From a virus: 64,000 nucleotides of DNA. Under the pieces are notes generated by a model. It ran no database searches. It was not told where the DNA came from and was given only the letters and a program-made list of their open reading frames with translations. Shown piece after piece: positions 61,966 to 64,000 of this stretch. The position numbers and the translations under genes are program-made. Positions within the stretch are counted from its first letter, which is position 1. Every line of letters begins with the position of its first letter. The stretch is from IMG/VR virus record IMGVR_UViG_3300017917_002838, positions 1 to 64,000 of that record. One strand, given 5' to 3'.

Positions 61966-63188
61966 TGCACCGGATTTTCATACACTTCCTTAATTATACC
62001 TCTATTGATATCCCAGTCCAGATAGAATGAAAATTCTTTTCCATGTCTATTTTTTCTAGAAACAATCTCAATAAGATTTGAATCGGAAATTCTATGAATG
62101 GCTAGTGCCATATCTGCATCATATTCAATTGCTTTTGACCAGGCTACCTGAGAAAGCATTGGTGGATTATCTTGGTCTGAGATATCATCCATTGTTGCAG
62201 CAGTAATATCAATAATTGGAATATTATTTGTCATTGCAAGCATTTTAAATTCACGAGAAATATTCATATTACGCTCTGTAGCACCAGAACTTTTTCTAGT
62301 ATCTACGAACAACTGGTGATAATCTAAAATAACTAGATCTGGCTTATGCTGGTCAATCTTTGCCTGAATAGTATTAGCGTTGACTTCTCCAACACCCTCA
62401 TTAGACACCAAAATAAATCCACGCTTATCTGCAAACTTCTTTTTACTCCAAGACTTGAAGTCGTCCATGTTTATATCACCACGAGAAATGTCGCTATTTT
62501 TAAATATACCGGAACCCATAATTGTATATATACGATCACGCATGTTTTCTGGAGACATTTCAAGGGATACAATCATTGGTTTAAAACCTTGCTCCCAAGC
62601 TTTGCATGCTAGATAAGAAGTAAACCAGGTCTTACCTTTACCCGGCCATCCTATAGCAACTATAAGATGTCCTGGAGCCATTCCTGTGGCATAAGCAGCA
62701 TCAATTGCTTCAAACCCCGTTGGTATTCCTGGACTTCCACCCATCATGGCAGACCTTAGTTTAACATTCTCAAAATGTTTTTCTGCTAATTCGATGTCTG
62801 TAACATCTACGTCTCGAATATTATTTGTAAACTTATTTAAAACAGAAAGCTCTTTTTGCATTTGATCTAGCACTCTTGCTGGAGTATCTTCTTTTAAACT
62901 ACTTCCGCTTTTCAAAATAATATTCTTGATTTTATTAGAAAGATATTCATTCTTTAATTCGTCTAGATAATATCCAGTTTCTGCTGTTACCTTTACTGGT
63001 TCAAAATCTTTAAACCGATCCTGAAGAATTCCAACTTCTGGTACCGACTTAAATTTTTGATAATAAGATTTTAAACTTTCCCAAATGTCTTTATGCGAAA
63101 CAAATAGGTCATCTACATTTTGTGCCAGCAGTACGCTTATGTCTTTATTCTGACATACTGCCGAGATTAGAGTTGCCTCCGTGTTCAA
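61962..63188 (-). CDS. dnaB: DnaB-type replicative helicase
   Basis: 408 residues, RecA-type helicase core. VAIGWPGKGKTWFTSYLACKAWEQGFKPMIVSLEMS is the Walker A region, PDLVILDYHQLF Walker B, and the later DIAALSQ-like DITAATMDDISDQDNPPM and LIEIVSRKNRHG carry motifs 3-4. The N-terminal domain is short compared with host DnaB, like T4 gp41-type enzymes. It unwinds the fork and binds the primase encoded just downstream. Confidence 0.88.
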   Translation of the reverse strand: MNTEATLISAVCQNKDISVLLAQNVDDLFVSHKDIWESLKSYYQKFKSVPEVGILQDRFKDFEPVKVTAETGYYLDELKNEYLSNKIKNIILKSGSSLKEDTPARVLDQMQKELSVLNKFTNNIRDVDVTDIELAEKHFENVKLRSAMMGGSPGIPTGFEAIDAAYATGMAPGHLIVAIGWPGKGKTWFTSYLACKAWEQGFKPMIVSLEMSPENMRDRIYTIMGSGIFKNSDISRGDINMDDFKSWSKKKFADKRGFILVSNEGVGEVNANTIQAKIDQHKPDLVILDYHQLFVDTRKSSGATERNMNISREFKMLAMTNNIPIIDITAATMDDISDQDNPPMLSQVAWSKAIEYDADMALAIHRISDSNLIEIVSRKNRHGKEFSFYLDWDINRGIIKEVYENPVQ

Positions 63189-63513
63189 TGTTCCGCCTCT
63201 CTTCTACCATGCTCTTAGTCTCATATCTTAACATATCTCTATGATGTTTGTCACTTTCTATATCTCTTTTTAACTTATCTATTTTATCAAAGTTGTATAG
63301 GAACCAGGATATAGGATGTCCAGACTTATCTAAAGTAAAATAATAAGAAATTAATTCTTTAGCTTTTTCATAGCCAACAGAATCTATTACGTCCTGCATA
63401 CCCCACTTTTCACGATACCTATTAATTGAAGGATTTTTTCCGCCATACTTTTCTTTGTATAAATTTGTATAAAGTGTTAAAAGGGCATGTGGTAAATTAT
63501 TTTTATTTTCCAT
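63145..63513 (-). CDS. Probable helicase-loader or replication-initiation accessory protein
   Basis: 122 residues, all helical. YREKWGMQDVIDSVGYEKAKELISYYFTLDKSGHPISWFLYNFDKID is a pattern seen in phage proteins encoded beside replicative helicases. Function inferred only from position and helical content. Overlaps dnaB by 44 bases. Confidence 0.55.
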   Translation of the reverse strand: MENKNNLPHALLTLYTNLYKEKYGGKNPSINRYREKWGMQDVIDSVGYEKAKELISYYFTLDKSGHPISWFLYNFDKIDKLKRDIESDKHHRDMLRYETKSMVEERRNIEHGGNSNLGSMSE

Positions 63514-63709
63514 TCTTTAGCTCTTCTTCAACCTCTTCTGTTTTTTGAACAAGTTTCTTTTCTACAAATGCGTAAACTCTATCTGTGGCCGAGTCGACAG
63601 TCTCCCCGTCTCTAACCCAATCCTCTACGCCAATGCCAATTTTAATGCTCTCATAATTACCTAAATTTCTGGTAAATGAAAGATCAACCTTAACTTTTGT
63701 TTCGGACAT
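63503..63709 (-). CDS. Small protein of the replication block, unknown
   Basis: 68 residues (KVKVDLSFTRNLGNYESIKIGIGVEDWV, then RVYAFVEKKLVQK). The same VDLSFTRNLGNYESxK-type start recurs in actinophage proteins next to helicase genes. Start at the second ATG, after a four-residue trim. Confidence 0.6.
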   Translation of the reverse strand: MSETKVKVDLSFTRNLGNYESIKIGIGVEDWVRDGETVDSATDRVYAFVEKKLVQKTEEVEEELKNGK

Positions 63710-63711
63710 AA

Positions 63712-63867
63712 TCACCACCAATATATCACAAAGTAGAAAAATAATAGATCTACTGATAAGCTTCTTTTATTTATTTGTATGCCAACTGCCAAAGTCTTAA
63801 ATGAATAAGACCATTCTAAAGAAAGTCTAAATTTTTTACGTCCGGAAGAATATACTCTATTCCTCAT
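63712..63867 (-). CDS. Small protein, unknown
   Basis: 51 residues (RVYSSGRKKFRLSLEWSYSFKTLAVGIQINKRSLSVDLLFFYFVIYW). Amphipathic strands with a hydrophobic end, a type common beside phage replication genes. TAATG overlap with the partial gene upstream. Confidence 0.55.
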   Translation of the reverse strand: MRNRVYSSGRKKFRLSLEWSYSFKTLAVGIQINKRSLSVDLLFFYFVIYWW

Positions 63868-64000
63868 TAGTCCGCCTTCCAAACTGGTATAAATTTTCCG
63901 TCTTCTGTTTTCGTATACAGAATGATATTATTTTTTAAAAGAGCTGTCAACTCCCTTTTATTAGGAAGATCTTCTATATTTCTTCCTGAAGATAAAATAA
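63867..64000 (-). CDS. Partial protein at the window edge
   Basis: Only the last 44 residues are visible (GRNIEDLPNKRELTALL, then KNNIILYTKTEDGKFIPVWKAD). The end looks like a DNA-binding or nuclease accessory domain but cannot be assigned. Confidence 0.45.
   Translation of the reverse strand, partial: ILSSGRNIEDLPNKRELTALLKNNIILYTKTEDGKFIPVWKAD

Noticed and set aside
1-64000. A temperate, integrating lifestyle
   Set aside because: No integrase, excisionase or attachment-site core is visible in the window. The parS-like and DnaA-box sites leave a plasmid-like state open but do not show it.

Overview
The window is part of the genome of a double-stranded DNA tailed bacteriophage. It carries both terminase subunits, virion fibre proteins, holin-like and lysin genes, six tRNA genes and a phage-encoded replisome (DnaB-type helicase, primase, DNA polymerase III alpha, RecA, SSB). 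The host is very probably an actinobacterium. The evidence is a complete WhiB-type regulator, an Lsr2-like DNA-binding microprotein, a gp88-family protein, a small protein resembling the actinobacterial DUF7455 family, and r1t-type holin sequence. The AT-rich composition and a secreted surface protein of the type seen in small freshwater Actinobacteria suggest, as inference, a low-GC aquatic host. No portal, capsid, tape-measure or integrase gene is visible, so the genome extends beyond the window.

Layout. 0-7.2 kb (minus): end of a virion fibre block, a holin-like gene, a sugar-nucleotide block (epimerase, UDP-galactopyranose mutase, two glycosyltransferases) and a class II ribonucleotide reductase. 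7.3-9.5 kb (plus): a membrane-anchored lysozyme-like enzyme, a promoter-terminator unit that looks like a small RNA, and two fibre-type proteins. 9.5-13.7 kb (minus): tRNA-Thr, tRNA-Asn, a GT25 glycosyltransferase, a glycine-rich adhesin, an SGNH hydrolase and a SpeD-like decarboxylase. 13.7-26.8 kb (plus): a parS-like palindrome, a DnaA-box cluster that is probably a replication origin, and about 40 short, mostly acidic or zinc-binding early genes in many small transcription units, plus tRNA-Asp. 26.8-27.3 kb: non-coding DNA with three identical inverted-repeat arms. 27.3-46.4 kb (minus): small genes, four glycine-rich adhesin-type proteins, a thioredoxin, a pyrimidine-dimer glycosylase, a secreted subtilase, an Ntn hydrolase, WhiB, holin-like proteins, two large secreted surface proteins, Hsp20, a CHAP endolysin, Dps and a three-tRNA cluster. 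46.5-64 kb (minus): terminase, glycan and methyltransferase genes, then recombination and replication genes.

The least ordinary part is the early plus-strand region. Its short operons are separated by a recurring intergenic module. The first part is GGGC, exactly 12 bases, then TTACGR (13 exact copies, 2 near copies). Next is often a TGTGA-N6-TCACA palindrome matching the CRP/GlxR consensus. Last is TGTCRG exactly 16 bases upstream (start to start) of a TATAAT-like -10 box (11 copies). A second promoter class with canonical TTGACA-N17-TATAAT boxes drives genes whose start codon lies 6-7 bases after the -10 box, so these transcripts are predicted to be leaderless. Two more canonical promoters lead only to intrinsic terminators 70-110 bases away, the signature of small RNAs.

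All calls come from reading the sequence and from memory of protein families. No database search, folding program or genome-wide motif count was run.
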